The notes beneath the pieces are model-generated. The model had not been told where the DNA came from. It saw only the letters and a program-made list of their open reading frames with translations, and ran no database searches. A stretch of 64,000 nucleotides of DNA. Origin: Sideroxydans sp. (GTDB taxonomy: Bacteria > Pseudomonadota > Gammaproteobacteria > Burkholderiales > Gallionellaceae). Within the stretch, counting starts at the first letter, position 1, and the number at the start of each line of letters is the position of its first letter. A program made the position numbers and the translations under genes. The stretch lies in NCBI GenBank assembly GCA_027310725.1, contig DAIDAG010000027.1:1-64000 (forward strand). The letters run 5' to 3'. Shown here piece after piece: positions 44,861-56,156 of the stretch.

Positions 44861-45622
44861 ATGCACGAATACAATACCGCGACCGCAATGAGTCCACCCG
44901 TCACCCTTTCGGCACAAAACCTGGTGCGCCACCGCGACCATCGTGTGGTTGTGGACAACGTATCGCTGGAACTAAGACGGGGTGAGGTGTTGGGGCTGCT
45001 GGGACACAACGGCGCAGGCAAAAGCACGACTTTGCAGATGCTCACCGGCGCGTTGCCGCCGCATAGTGGGAAGATCCAGGTATGCGGTTTCGACCTGCTG
45101 GATCAACCCCTGCAGGCTAAAGCCTGCATCGGATTTCTGCCGGAACACCCTCCGTTGTATCGCGACATGCGCGTCGATGACTTTCTGCTGTTCGCCGCAC
45201 GCTTGCACCGCATACCTTCCTCAAAACTTGCCGCCTCACTGGAACTGTCGAAGCAACGCTGCGGTTTGCAGGATTACGGCAGGAAACTCATCGGTGCACT
45301 GTCCAAAGGCTACCAGCAGCGTGTGGGCATCGCCCAGGCCATCATCCACAACCCCGCAGTTGTGGTTTTGGACGAGCCTACCGTCGGTCTCGATCCGGCG
45401 CAGATCCGCGACATTCGAGCGCTCATCCGCGAACTCGGGAACAGCAGCAGCGTGATTCTTTCCACGCACCTGCTGAACGAAGTAGAGAGCATCTGCGACC
45501 GCGTCATCATTCTGCAAAAAGGCCGCCTGATCTACAGCGGGAGCAGTGCGGAAATGCTGACGAACGGCAACATGGAAGAGGCCTTCATGCTGATCACCAA
45601 AAATGGGGCGGCCGCCACATGA
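44861..45622 (+). CDS. ABC transporter ATP-binding protein, GldA-like
   Basis: An ATPase of about 253 residues with Walker A GHNGAGKST, signature LSKGYQQRVGIAQA and Walker B VVVLDEPTVGLDP, followed by the H-loop STHLLNE. It belongs with exporter ATPases of the GldA/NatA group. No clear ribosome site was found: ATG 44861 and ATG 44888 are both possible. It is coupled to a permease by a 4-bp overlap and to a GldG-like gene. In Bacteroidetes the related GldAFG complex is needed for gliding; here no gliding is implied. Confidence 0.92.
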   Translation: MHEYNTATAMSPPVTLSAQNLVRHRDHRVVVDNVSLELRRGEVLGLLGHNGAGKSTTLQMLTGALPPHSGKIQVCGFDLLDQPLQAKACIGFLPEHPPLYRDMRVDDFLLFAARLHRIPSSKLAASLELSKQRCGLQDYGRKLIGALSKGYQQRVGIAQAIIHNPAVVVLDEPTVGLDPAQIRDIRALIRELGNSSSVILSTHLLNEVESICDRVIILQKGRLIYSGSSAEMLTNGNMEEAFMLITKNGAAAT

Positions 45623-46365
45623 TCCGCACCATCGCAAAGAAGGAATTACACAGCCTGGTCTCGGCGCCTTCCACCTGGTGGATGTTGGCGCTGATGCAAT
45701 TCCTGTTCGCCTGGTTCTACTTCGGACGCATCGACGATTACCTGCAAGTGCAGGCGCAACTGGCTCAGCTCGACAATGCACCGGGAGCGACCATATCTGT
45801 CGTCTCCCCCCTGTGCAGCGTACTGGCGCTGATGCTGATGATGCTGATCCCGCTATTCACCATGCGCCTGATCGCGGAGGAACGCCGCAACCGGACATGG
45901 GTACTGCTGCTCACCGCCCCTGTCTCGGCCTTCCATATCGTGCTTGGCAAGTTTATCGGCCTGATGCTGCTGATCGTGTTCATCGTGGCATGCTGCGTTG
46001 CAATGCTATCCACCCTGATGCTCGGCACGCATGCCGACATCGGCCTTATGCTCGCCAATATTCTGGGCGTACTGTTGCTCGCCGCCAGCTATGCCGCGCT
46101 GGGCCTGTATTTTTCGGCCCTGAACAGGCAGCCCGTCATCGCCGCCGCCGGCGCGCTGGGAGTATCGTTCGGCCTGTGGCTGCTTGACTTGACCGCCAGC
46201 GACAGCCGCGGTCTCCTGCGCGCGATCTCGCCGAACTCGCACTTCCAGAACCTGAACACGGGAATGGTCAACAGCGCCGACCTGATCTATTTTGTGCTGT
46301 TCATCGCCACCTTGCTGTGGCTGACGATACGCCAGTTGAACAACGAACGGCGACGCGCATCATGA
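45619..46365 (+). CDS. ABC-2 type permease, GldF-like
   Basis: A 248-residue membrane protein with six predicted helices. The first and second are separated by a soluble loop (RIDDYLQVQAQLAQL), and the ABC-2 motif RLIAEERRNRTWVLLLTAPV lies between helices two and three. It forms the membrane part of the exporter with the ATPase before it and the GldG-like protein after it; both neighbours overlap it by 4 bp. Confidence 0.92.
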   Translation: MIRTIAKKELHSLVSAPSTWWMLALMQFLFAWFYFGRIDDYLQVQAQLAQLDNAPGATISVVSPLCSVLALMLMMLIPLFTMRLIAEERRNRTWVLLLTAPVSAFHIVLGKFIGLMLLIVFIVACCVAMLSTLMLGTHADIGLMLANILGVLLLAASYAALGLYFSALNRQPVIAAAGALGVSFGLWLLDLTASDSRGLLRAISPNSHFQNLNTGMVNSADLIYFVLFIATLLWLTIRQLNNERRRAS

Positions 46366-47690
46366 AACGTTTCCTGCCGCCGCTCAAGCGGATCGCCTCG
46401 CTATTGCTCGTACTGGTCGCTGCCGGCGCGCTGTTCCAGCTTGCAGCGCGTTATCCCGCTCAGTGGGACGTCACGCAGAACGCACTGAACAGCCTAGAAC
46501 CGGGTAGCGTGGATGCATTGGCCCTATTGAAAGGACCGGTGCAGATCACGGTGTATGCCACGCAGCAGGACGCACGATTTGGCGACATACGCAAATTCAT
46601 CAGCGAATTCGTTGCGCTGTACCAACGCTACAAACCGGACATTTCGCTGACCTTCGTCGATCCCGTCAAGGAACCGGAAGCGATGCGCAAAGCCTCCATC
46701 AAGGGTAACGGGGAAATGGTGGTGGAGTTCGCGGGGCGCAACGAGCACCTCACCACGCTGAACGAGCAGACGCTTTCGGGCGCCCTGCTGAGCCTGGCCC
46801 ACAACAAGGACCAGGCGCTGATGTATCTGGGCGGCCACGGCGAGCGCAAGCTGGAAGGCATCGCCAACGACGACCTCGGTGACTTCGGCGCCCGTCTGAA
46901 GCAGCTCGGCTACAACGCTGTCAGCCTCAACCTCGCATTGGCGCAGGATATTCCAGCCAACACCAGCATGATGGTGATCACCCATCCGCAAATAAGGTTG
47001 ATGCCGGGTGAAGTCGGCAAACTGCTGCATTACATCGATAACGGCGGAAATCTGCTGTGGCTGGTGGATGCGGAGCCGCTGCGGGGCCTGGAACCCCTGG
47101 CCGAGAAGCTGGGGATATCGTTCATGCCGGGTATCGTGATCGATCCGGCCGCACAGGAGATGAATGCCCCGCTGAACTGGACGCTCGGCACAGGCTACCC
47201 GCCGCATGCAGTGACGCGCAACTTCGACCTCATCACGGTATTCCCGAATGCGCGCGCAATAAGCATCGACCAGAAAGATGGATGGCAAACCCATACGCTG
47301 GTGGAAGGCGCTCCGCGTGGCTGGGTCAGCGATCACGGGATCAGCAAACACATCGACAAGGACCGCGACATCCCGGGCCCTTTCAGCCTGTCTGTCGCAC
47401 TGCAGCGCACCGTGAACGACCGGGAACAGCGCATCATCGTAGTCGGCACCGGAAGCTTCCTCGCCAACATCTACTCCGGTAACGGAGGCAATCTTGATCT
47501 GGGCATCAACATGGTGAACTGGCTGGCAAACGAAGAACGCCTCATCACGGTGCAGCCGCACGCGGCAAAAGACGGCAAGATCACCCTGAGCAAGAACCAG
47601 CTGACGATAATCAGCGTGAGCTTCCTTGTTTTGCTGCCGCTGCTGCTCGTCGTTGTGGGCATACTGCAGTGGTGGCGCAGAAAACACTGA
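46362..47690 (+). CDS. GldG-like ABC transporter auxiliary protein
   Basis: A 442-residue protein with one membrane helix at each end (near residues 10-28 and 415-435) and a large periplasmic part. The segment DVTQNALNSLEPGSVDALALLKGPVQITVYATQ is the GldG N-terminal signature, and MYLGGHGERKLEGIANDDLGDFGARLKQLGY follows in the family's second domain. The start was set at ATG 46362, which overlaps the permease stop as ATGA. What the complex exports is not known. Confidence 0.9.
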   Translation: MKRFLPPLKRIASLLLVLVAAGALFQLAARYPAQWDVTQNALNSLEPGSVDALALLKGPVQITVYATQQDARFGDIRKFISEFVALYQRYKPDISLTFVDPVKEPEAMRKASIKGNGEMVVEFAGRNEHLTTLNEQTLSGALLSLAHNKDQALMYLGGHGERKLEGIANDDLGDFGARLKQLGYNAVSLNLALAQDIPANTSMMVITHPQIRLMPGEVGKLLHYIDNGGNLLWLVDAEPLRGLEPLAEKLGISFMPGIVIDPAAQEMNAPLNWTLGTGYPPHAVTRNFDLITVFPNARAISIDQKDGWQTHTLVEGAPRGWVSDHGISKHIDKDRDIPGPFSLSVALQRTVNDREQRIIVVGTGSFLANIYSGNGGNLDLGINMVNWLANEERLITVQPHAAKDGKITLSKNQLTIISVSFLVLLPLLLVVVGILQWWRRKH

Positions 47691-47693
47691 GCG

Positions 47694-48509
47694 ATGCCCG
47701 AGCTGCCGGAGGTCGAAACCACCCTGCGCGGCATCGCGCCGCACCTCAGCCAGCGGCGTATCGCCGATGTCGTTGTCCGCAATCCAAAACTGCGCTGGCC
47801 CATACCAAACGACCTGCCGCAGTTGCTGCGCGGGCATGTGATACGCGGCTTGCGGCGACGCGCCAAATATCTGCTCATTGAATTCGAGCATGGCACGCTC
47901 ATTTTGCATCTGGGCATGAGCGGCAGCCTGCGTATTCAGCCGCGGGGTACGCCGGCCGAAAAGCACGACCATTTCGACCTGGTGCTGGAAGACGGACAGT
48001 TGATGCGCCTGCGCGACCCTCGCCGCTTCGGTGCGGTGCTTTGGCACGCGGATGATGTCGCACAACATCCATTGCTGGCAGCACTCGGCCCAGAACCGTT
48101 GGGGCCGGATTTCAACGGGGAATATCTGCACCTTGTTACCCGTTCACGCAGCGCGGCGATCAAGATGACGATCATGGATAGCCATCTGGTTGTCGGCGTG
48201 GGCAACATCTACGCCAATGAATCCCTGTTTCGAGCCGGCATCCGCCCGCAACTGGCCGCCAACAAACTCTCCCTGCCGCGTTGTCGGCGCCTGGCACAGT
48301 ATATAAAAGAGGTATTGCTTGAGGCCATCACGCAAGGGGGCAGCACGCTGCGCGATTTCGTGCACAGCGACGGCAGCAGCGGCTATTTCCAGCAAAACTA
48401 TTTCGTTTATGGGCGTACCGGGGAATCCTGCCGCGTATGCGGCTCGATCATCAAGCAGATACGGCAGGGACAACGTTCAACATTCTATTGTCCGACATGC
48501 CAGCGCTGA
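47694..48509 (+). CDS. mutM: Formamidopyrimidine-DNA glycosylase (Fpg)
   Basis: A 271-residue base-excision repair enzyme that removes 8-oxoguanine. The catalytic N-terminus PELPEVETT (proline nucleophile after Met removal, then Glu), the H2TH region ([17 protein letters not shown]) and the C-terminal zinc finger [24 protein letters not shown] with four cysteines are intact. It starts 3 bp after the GldG-like gene. Its stop is separated from that of the convergent diguanylate cyclase by a single base. Confidence 0.97.
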   Translation: MPELPEVETTLRGIAPHLSQRRIADVVVRNPKLRWPIPNDLPQLLRGHVIRGLRRRAKYLLIEFEHGTLILHLGMSGSLRIQPRGTPAEKHDHFDLVLEDGQLMRLRDPRRFGAVLWHADDVAQHPLLAALGPEPLGPDFNGEYLHLVTRSRSAAIKMTIMDSHLVVGVGNIYANESLFRAGIRPQLAANKLSLPRCRRLAQYIKEVLLEAITQGGSTLRDFVHSDGSSGYFQQNYFVYGRTGESCRVCGSIIKQIRQGQRSTFYCPTCQR

Positions 48510-48510
48510 A

Positions 48511-50913
48511 TCACTCCACTCCATGCTGCGCGAGATAGGTTGCCATCTTCTTGTCCGAGTAAGTGATATGCCCCAGCAGCCAGTCCTTGATCGACTGCAA
48601 GACCAATAATTCGCGCCCCTCGTTGAATTGCGCCTTGAAGTGCTGCAGCTGGTTCAACAGTTGTGCATGTTCTGCCTCATGCGCATCTCGCTCCGGGTAA
48701 TCGCAATTCGCCATGTATCGGCTTTCGGTATCGAAGTGATGCTTGGTCGCCACCTGCAGCTCATCGAACATCAGCAGGATCGTCTCCGATGAGTCGTCGC
48801 GTTTCAATGCGTCATTCAGCCGGTTCACCATGTACACCAGATTGCGGTGCTGCTCGTCGATCTCTTCCACGCCCACCAGATGACTATCCTCGATCCTGAA
48901 CCATATCGGATCGTCCTTGAGCGAGGTCTTGGCCTGGTAGAACGTGTAGGAGTTCTTGCCTATGCGTTTGCTTTCATACATCGCCTGGTCGGCTGCCGTC
49001 ATCAGGCTATCCATCGCGCTGCCGTTCTCCGGATAGACGCTGATCCCCACGCTTGCCCCCACATTGCACTCGCTCCCGTCCGTCAGAGCCATGCTTTGGG
49101 CAAATGCCCGAACGACTTTCTCGGCAACACCCCTCGCCTGCTGCGGGTCATCCAGATTGCCCAGGATGATCGCGAATTCATCTCCGCCGAAACGCGCCAC
49201 TGTGTCAACCTCTCGCACACAGGCCAGAAACCGTTGTGCCGCCATCTTCAGTACATTGTCTCCGGCTTCATGCCCGTACCTGTCATTGACCGCCTTGAAT
49301 CCGTCCAGGTCGGCAAACAACAAGGCCACAGACTTACCATCGCGCTTGGCCTGCGACATGGCTTGCGACAACCGGTCGAACAACAATGCTCGGTTGGGCA
49401 AGCCGGTCAGCCTGTCGTGATAGGCCATGAAGTTGATCATTTTTTCTGCCTGCTTGCGCTCGGTGATGTCCTGAATGGTACCGATGGTAAATTCCGGCTC
49501 ACCTTTTTCATTGCGTACCAACGTCACCTGCACGCTCGCCCACAGCACTTTGCCATCCTTGTGGTGATAGCGTTTCTCGACCTTGTAGTCTGCCATCTCG
49601 CCAGCCAGCATTTTCTTCATCATCGAGTTACTGGGTCCCAAATCGTCCGGGTGGGTAAGCTGTTGCCAGGTCAGATGTTGCGACAACACTTCTTCCCGGT
49701 TGTAACCGAACAATTTGCACCATGCTTCATTGACTTCGATGAATTCTCCGGTCAGCGAATTACGTACCATGGGAAGCGAGGTAAGTTCGAAAATCGTGCG
49801 GAAACGCTTCTCGCCCTCCATCCTCAATCCATCGGCGATAACCCGCTGATTCAGTACTGCAGTTTCCGCCTCCGCCAAAACCCGTCGGCGCCATTGCCAG
49901 AACCATGTACCGATCAGACAAAAGACGAACAAAACAAGAACGCCTGCCGTCCGCTCCATTCGATTGACCAGCCGGTAAGCCTCATCCTCGTCGACCTTTG
50001 AAATCAGCATCCACGGTGTCCCGCTGATTGTCGTGGCATACGCCAGCACGGACTTGCCGCGATAATTTTGCGCGTTTTCAAGCAAGCCTTGCTTGCCGCG
50101 TAGCGCTATGGCTGAGGCCTGCTGAGTATCCAACGGCAATCTGAATGCCAGGGGGGGCTCCGGGCGGTAACGGAGTTGATCAAGGAACAGGACCTGGTCA
50201 CCGTCTTTTCGAACAAGCTGAGTCTCGGCGGTCTCGCTTTCGTTCGGCCAATAATGAATCAAGGGGAAGAGATATCGGGCGGGATCCTCCACCAGATAGA
50301 TCGCCCCAAAACAAGTTCCATCAGCCAATAGCGGACTCATAAAACCCAGTCTGATAGCGCGACTCTCCTCCTGGTATTGATGCAGGTCTATGAATTTGCG
50401 TTGACATGAAGCGGCTACGGCGCGTGCTTCCTTTGCCATTTCCCGAGCATCCGGAACATGCTCGCCCGTACTCAACAGGACGTGCCCCGACGCGTCGTAC
50501 ATCACGACTGCCTGATAATGAAGCAGGTTAATGAACTCCTGGAAACGGCCGAGAAGTTGCGTGCGCCTGGCATCGTCGTGTGCCCCTTCACGCATCCACA
50601 ACCGCGCCTCATTCAACAAGTGTGCATTTCCGGAAAGCATTCCGGCATCGGTTTGATGGTCATCCAGCCAATCGTTTATCTGATTGGCCTTGAGCGCGCC
50701 CACTTCCGCGATACTCCGCTGTGCCTCCAGCCTGACTCCGTCGCGCATGTAAACGAACAACATATTGCCCGTCAGCATGGTGGCAAATATGAAACCCGCG
50801 AAAACCAGTATCGGGCCGGGGGCAAAGCGCGGCGAATTTGAACTGCTGATTTGTGGGTTCATATGTGCTGAATCTTGTTGTTTGCTTTGAACCACTTCCT
50901 CCGTTGCCAACAT
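48511..50913 (-). CDS. Membrane diguanylate cyclase with PAS and C-terminal hemerythrin domain
   Basis: A protein of about 800 residues. Two membrane helices (about 34-56 and 316-335) flank a periplasmic sensor domain of roughly 260 residues. A PAS domain follows (about 365-485), then a GGDEF domain with active RFGGDEF and an inhibitory RxxD site (REVD) five residues before it, so cyclic di-GMP synthesis with product feedback is expected. A hemerythrin-like domain ends the protein (about 680-795) with the iron ligands visible in DEQHRNL, HHFDTESRYM, HEAEH and GHITYSDKK. The oxo-bridged di-iron site should sense oxygen or redox state. The start is uncertain: 50952 lies in the T run of a terminator, so 50913 or 50862 is more likely. 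Confidence 0.92.
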   Translation of the reverse strand: MLATEEVVQSKQQDSAHMNPQISSSNSPRFAPGPILVFAGFIFATMLTGNMLFVYMRDGVRLEAQRSIAEVGALKANQINDWLDDHQTDAGMLSGNAHLLNEARLWMREGAHDDARRTQLLGRFQEFINLLHYQAVVMYDASGHVLLSTGEHVPDAREMAKEARAVAASCQRKFIDLHQYQEESRAIRLGFMSPLLADGTCFGAIYLVEDPARYLFPLIHYWPNESETAETQLVRKDGDQVLFLDQLRYRPEPPLAFRLPLDTQQASAIALRGKQGLLENAQNYRGKSVLAYATTISGTPWMLISKVDEDEAYRLVNRMERTAGVLVLFVFCLIGTWFWQWRRRVLAEAETAVLNQRVIADGLRMEGEKRFRTIFELTSLPMVRNSLTGEFIEVNEAWCKLFGYNREEVLSQHLTWQQLTHPDDLGPSNSMMKKMLAGEMADYKVEKRYHHKDGKVLWASVQVTLVRNEKGEPEFTIGTIQDITERKQAEKMINFMAYHDRLTGLPNRALLFDRLSQAMSQAKRDGKSVALLFADLDGFKAVNDRYGHEAGDNVLKMAAQRFLACVREVDTVARFGGDEFAIILGNLDDPQQARGVAEKVVRAFAQSMALTDGSECNVGASVGISVYPENGSAMDSLMTAADQAMYESKRIGKNSYTFYQAKTSLKDDPIWFRIEDSHLVGVEEIDEQHRNLVYMVNRLNDALKRDDSSETILLMFDELQVATKHHFDTESRYMANCDYPERDAHEAEHAQLLNQLQHFKAQFNEGRELLVLQSIKDWLLGHITYSDKKMATYLAQHGVE

Positions 50914-50950
50914 TACTCCTGTCCGGCATGGAATTGAAGGTGATTCATGC

Positions 50951-50980
50951 AAAAAAAAGCCCGCGCCTGTGCGCGGGCTT
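50951..50980 (-). terminator. Rho-independent terminator after the ferredoxin gene
   Basis: A perfect 10-bp stem AAGCCCGCGC/GCGCGGGCTT with loop CTGT (50957-50980) is followed by eight T residues on the minus strand. It lies 20 bp after the ferredoxin stop and just before the diguanylate cyclase gene. Confidence 0.92.
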
Positions 50981-50999
50981 CATATAGCCTGCAATTTCC

Positions 51000-52274
<1,275 letters not shown>

Positions 52275-52278
<4 letters not shown>

Positions 52279-53642
52279 TTGCCTTCTCCGCTTCCGGCAG
52301 TGCCGATTCCGCCCGACCGGGATCCGGTTGCGGATTGTCCGTCCGCCTTTGGTACTCCGACAATCACCGTTGCCAGCGCATCCGGATCGATTCTGCGCTT
52401 GAATGCATCGTGTATTTGTTTGGTCGTCACCTTCTCCACCTTGGCGGTAAAGTCATCCAGATAGGTCAGCGGCAATTCGTAAAAACCGATCACGCTGAGA
52501 TAATCCAGTATCTTTTTATTGCTATCGATGCGCAGGGGAAATCCGCCGATGATGTTCTGTTTCGCAGCGCGCAGCTCTTTCTCGCTTACGCCTTTGTCCA
52601 CGAATGCACGCAAGGTCTGACGCACCAGACTCAGCGATTCGTCGGCCTGTTCCTTCTTGGTCTGCAAACCGATCTGGAACGCACCGGGCTGCTGCATCGG
52701 TATAAAGTAGCTATACACGCTGTATGCCATGCCGCGCTTCTCGCGCACCTCGTTCATCAGGCGCGAGACAAACCCCCCGCCTCCCAGAATGTAGTTGCCG
52801 ACATACAGCGGAAAATAATCTTCATCGTTGCGCGCGATGCCCGGTGTGCCCATCAGGATGTGGCTCTGGCTGGCGGGATGCGGGATACGTTGCTCGCTGG
52901 GCTCGATGCGTATCATGACCGGTGCGATCCTCGGATCGGCATCGCCCTCAGGCAAATTCGCCGTCAGTTGTTGCGCAATGGCTTCTGCCTGCACGCGGGT
53001 AATATCGCCCATCAGGGCAACCACGGCATGCTTTGCGCTGTAATGCGCATGGTAGAAATTTTCCAGGTCAACACGCTGTATCTTCTCGATGTCCGCCGTT
53101 TCCGTACGCCATCCATAGGGGTGCACGCCGAATACCGCCTTGGCAAACGCCTTGTCTGCGATGCTTTCCGGTTGCGTCTCTGACTCTTTCAGGGAAGCGA
53201 TCAACCGCGCTTTCTCGCGCTGCAGAATCGCATCGGGAAACAAAGGTTGCTGCAGACAGTGCGCCAGGATATCCAGTGCCGCATCGCGCTCTGCCGCGCT
53301 GCTCAAGGTGCGCAGGGTCAATCCGGCACGGTCGGGATCGAACTGGTCGCCCATCTGCGCGCCGATGTCTGCCAGTTTGCGCGCAATGTCGTCTTCGCTC
53401 ATGCCTTGCGAGCCGAGGTCGAGCATGCCGAAAGTCATATTCGCCACGCCCACTTTTCCGGCCACATCGAAGCCGCTGCCGGCTGGGAAGCTCACTGCCG
53501 CATCCAGCATCGGCAAACCGTGGTCTTCCACAAAATACACGCGGGCACCGCTAGCCGCCTGCCAATGCTGTATCTGCGGCGTAGCAAGCGCGGTGCTTGC
53601 CGCGCCCAAGAGAATCGCGATAGAAAGGAGTCTAGTGAACAT
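52275..53642 (-). CDS. M16 family peptidase-like protein, non-catalytic partner
   Basis: A 455-residue periplasmic protein with signal peptide (ending ALATPQI) and the two-domain M16 fold. The zinc motif HxxEH is missing (the equivalent region reads VGVANMTFGML), whereas the substrate-binding R/Y pair in REKRGMAYSVYSYF is kept. This is the pattern of the inactive subunit of heterodimeric M16 proteases. It begins 11 bp before the stop of the active-type gene, so the two are co-translated. The C-terminal end is Gly/Ser rich. Confidence 0.93.
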
Positions 53643-54990
53643 GGGAGGCTCCTCCGGTGTGCCTGGGTTTGTCCGATAGCGGTTGCGGATCTAGCGTTGC
53701 GACGGTCAGTTGGTCGTCGTTGATTATCTCGCGCGCCACGTCCTGTACTTGCTGTGCAGTGACCGACTGCAATTTCCGCAACATCACCGGTATGTCCTTG
53801 TATGAAAGTCCATCGCTTTCCATCTGGCCGATCTGCATCGCCTGATAGAACACCGAATCGCGTTTGTAGACTTCGCCTGCCATCACCTGCGCCTTGACGC
53901 GTTGCAATTCGTCGGCACTCACACCGTCGCGCACGAGCAATGCAAGCTGTTCGCGTATGGCATTCTCCACATCGCCCACGGTCTTGCCTTCCCGGGGCGT
54001 TCCTTCAAGCACGAACATACCCGGACCTCGCGCCACGCTGTCGTAGCCGGTACCTACATCCATTGCCACTTGCTGGTCCCGTACCAGCGCTTTGTTCAAA
54101 CGCGCCGAACTGTTGCCATCCAGCACACCGGCCAGCATTTCCAGGGCATACGGCTTCCAGTCCTTCTCCGCATCGCGCAGGGTCGGTGCATGGTAGGCCA
54201 TGATGAGATACGGAAGTTCTGCCGGCGCCTTGACCACGATGCGCTGTATGCCGAGCTGCGTCGCTTCACCGACAGCCTTCCTCTGCGGCAGTTTCACGGC
54301 GGGAATGCCGCCGTAGTATCGCTGCGCCAAAGCAAACACCTCGCTTGCCTTGACGTCGCCAGCAATCACCAGCGTGGCATTGTTGGGCGCATACCAGCTC
54401 TTGTACCAGTTCAACGCATCGGCAGCGGTCATGTTCTGGATATCGATCATCCAGCCGATCACCGGGTGATGGTAAGGGTGTTCAGAAAACGCCGTCGCCA
54501 TCAGTTTTTCGTACATCAACGAGTGGGGATCATCGTCGGTGCGCCAACGGCGCTCTTCCATCACCACCTTGATCTCCTTGTTGAACTCTTTTTCGGCCAT
54601 TTGCAGATTGTGCATACGGTCCGATTCGAGCTCCATCGCCAAAGCCAGTTTGGATCTATGCAGTTGCTGGAAGTAAGCCGTGTGATCGTAGCTGGTGAAC
54701 GCATTCTCGCGCCCTCCGGCAGCAGCGATGATCTTGGAGAACTGTCCGACCGGGACTTTCCTGGTCCCCTTGAACATCATGTGTTCCAGCACATGCGCCA
54801 CGCCGGTGGTTCCGGTCTTCTCATCCATACTGCCCGCGTGGTACCACACCTGCTGCACCAGCACCGGGGCGCGGTGGTCTTCCTTCACGATGACTTTGAG
54901 CCCGTTGCCCAACGTCTTTTCATACACATCCGCCTGCGCCACGGACGAAATCTGAAGCAATAGCGCGATAACAATTAAACGGATTCTCAT
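53632..54990 (-). CDS. M16 family zinc peptidase, catalytic partner
   Basis: A 452-residue periplasmic peptidase with signal peptide (ending SVAQADV). The inverted zinc motif HVLEHMMFKGT (HxxEH) is present, followed by the third-ligand helix region (EFNKEIKVVMEERRWRTDDDP). It should pair with the next gene product to form an active pitrilysin-type clamshell that degrades short peptides. The start was set at 54990, where the signal peptide begins. It is divergent from ftsY. Confidence 0.94.
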   Translation of the reverse strand: MRIRLIVIALLLQISSVAQADVYEKTLGNGLKVIVKEDHRAPVLVQQVWYHAGSMDEKTGTTGVAHVLEHMMFKGTRKVPVGQFSKIIAAAGGRENAFTSYDHTAYFQQLHRSKLALAMELESDRMHNLQMAEKEFNKEIKVVMEERRWRTDDDPHSLMYEKLMATAFSEHPYHHPVIGWMIDIQNMTAADALNWYKSWYAPNNATLVIAGDVKASEVFALAQRYYGGIPAVKLPQRKAVGEATQLGIQRIVVKAPAELPYLIMAYHAPTLRDAEKDWKPYALEMLAGVLDGNSSARLNKALVRDQQVAMDVGTGYDSVARGPGMFVLEGTPREGKTVGDVENAIREQLALLVRDGVSADELQRVKAQVMAGEVYKRDSVFYQAMQIGQMESDGLSYKDIPVMLRKLQSVTAQQVQDVAREIINDDQLTVATLDPQPLSDKPRHTGGASHVH

Positions 54991-55070
54991 TTCCTTATCC
55001 CATGAATGCGCGATTGACATAAAATGAGGGTGCATTATGCGACATTTCATCCACACCCGAATACCCTTGC

Positions 55071-56018
55071 ATGTTTAGTTTTCTGAAAAAGACTCCTGCC
55101 TCTGCCGAATCAACAAGCTGGCTAGCCCGGTTGACGAATGGTCTGGCGCGCACTGGTGGACAGCTCACTGCCTTGCTGGTTCCCGGCGGCAGGATAGACG
55201 AAGACCTCTACGAAGAACTGGAAACCATTCTCATTACCGCGGATGTGGGCATGGACGCGACGCGTTCGCTGCTGGCTGATGTGCGTCGCCATGTCAAGGA
55301 GGAGCGTTTGACTGAAGCCGGCGAATTGAAGGATGCACTGGCGCACGCCCTGCTCAAGATGTTGCAGCCTCTGGCGCAACCTCTGGATGTCAGCACGCAC
55401 AAGCCTTTCGTCATCATGCTGTGCGGCGTCAACGGAGCGGGCAAGACCACTTCCATTGGCAAACTGGCAAAGCACTTCCAGAGCCAGGGAAAATCGGTGC
55501 TGCTGGCCGCGGGCGACACCTTTCGCGCCGCAGCGCGCGAACAACTCATGGAATGGGGCAAGCGCAACGACGTCACCGTCATCGCGCAGCAGAGCGGCGA
55601 TGCTGCCGCGGTTATTTATGACGCAGTGCAGGCGGCACAGGCACGCGGCATCGACATCGTGCTGGCGGATACCGCCGGACGCCTGACCACGCAAGCGCAC
55701 CTGATGGAAGAGATCAAAAAGGTGAAGCGCGTGATCGCCAAGGCTCTGCCCGATGCACCGCATGAGGTACTGCTGGTACTGGACGCCAATACCGGACAGA
55801 ATGCCCTCTCGCAAGTCAAAGCGTTCGACGACGCGCTCAATGTCACCGGTCTGGTGCTGACCAAACTGGATGGCACGGCCAAAGGCGGCGTCATTGCCGC
55901 CATCGCCAAGGCGCATCCGATTCCGGTACGTTTCATCGGCGTGGGTGAAGGACTGGACGATCTGAGGCCGTTTGTGGCGGAGGATTTTGTGGCGGCACTG
56001 CTTGGACTTGAAGCGTAG
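55071..56018 (+). CDS. ftsY: Signal recognition particle receptor FtsY
   Basis: A 315-residue SRP GTPase. The short N-terminal region has a basic membrane-targeting start (MFSFLKK) and no long acidic A domain. The N domain follows, then the G domain with G1 GVNGAGKTTSIGKLA, DTFRAAAREQL, DTAGRL and TKLDGTAKGG. It receives ribosome-SRP complexes at the inner membrane. It is upstream of ftsE and ftsX, the classical ftsYEX order, but separated from ftsE by 138 bp containing an inverted repeat. Confidence 0.97.
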   Translation: MFSFLKKTPASAESTSWLARLTNGLARTGGQLTALLVPGGRIDEDLYEELETILITADVGMDATRSLLADVRRHVKEERLTEAGELKDALAHALLKMLQPLAQPLDVSTHKPFVIMLCGVNGAGKTTSIGKLAKHFQSQGKSVLLAAGDTFRAAAREQLMEWGKRNDVTVIAQQSGDAAAVIYDAVQAAQARGIDIVLADTAGRLTTQAHLMEEIKKVKRVIAKALPDAPHEVLLVLDANTGQNALSQVKAFDDALNVTGLVLTKLDGTAKGGVIAAIAKAHPIPVRFIGVGEGLDDLRPFVAEDFVAALLGLEA

Positions 56019-56035
56019 TTCAAGCACCTTATCAG

Positions 56036-56138
56036 CCACAGAGATCACAGAGGACACAGAGATGACTGCAGGAAAATATCCTTCCTTGGCTCAAATTAAT
56101 GGAACTGTCCTTCTCTGCGATCTCTGCGTACTCTGTGG
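56036..56138. repeat. Imperfect inverted repeat of CACAGAG units between ftsY and ftsE
   Basis: A 27-bp left arm (56036-56062) built of CCACAGAG/ACACAGAG units is complementary at 21 of 27 positions to the right arm (56112-56138). Similar CACAGAG-rich intergenic elements are, to my knowledge, widespread in bacterial genomes. No coding or terminator function is evident. Confidence 0.65.
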
Positions 56139-56156
56139 TCAGGCAGATTCTCAAAA

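Noticed and set aside
46524-48131. 535-codon minus-strand open frame
   Set aside because: It runs across the GldG-like and mutM genes, both clearly coding on the plus strand.
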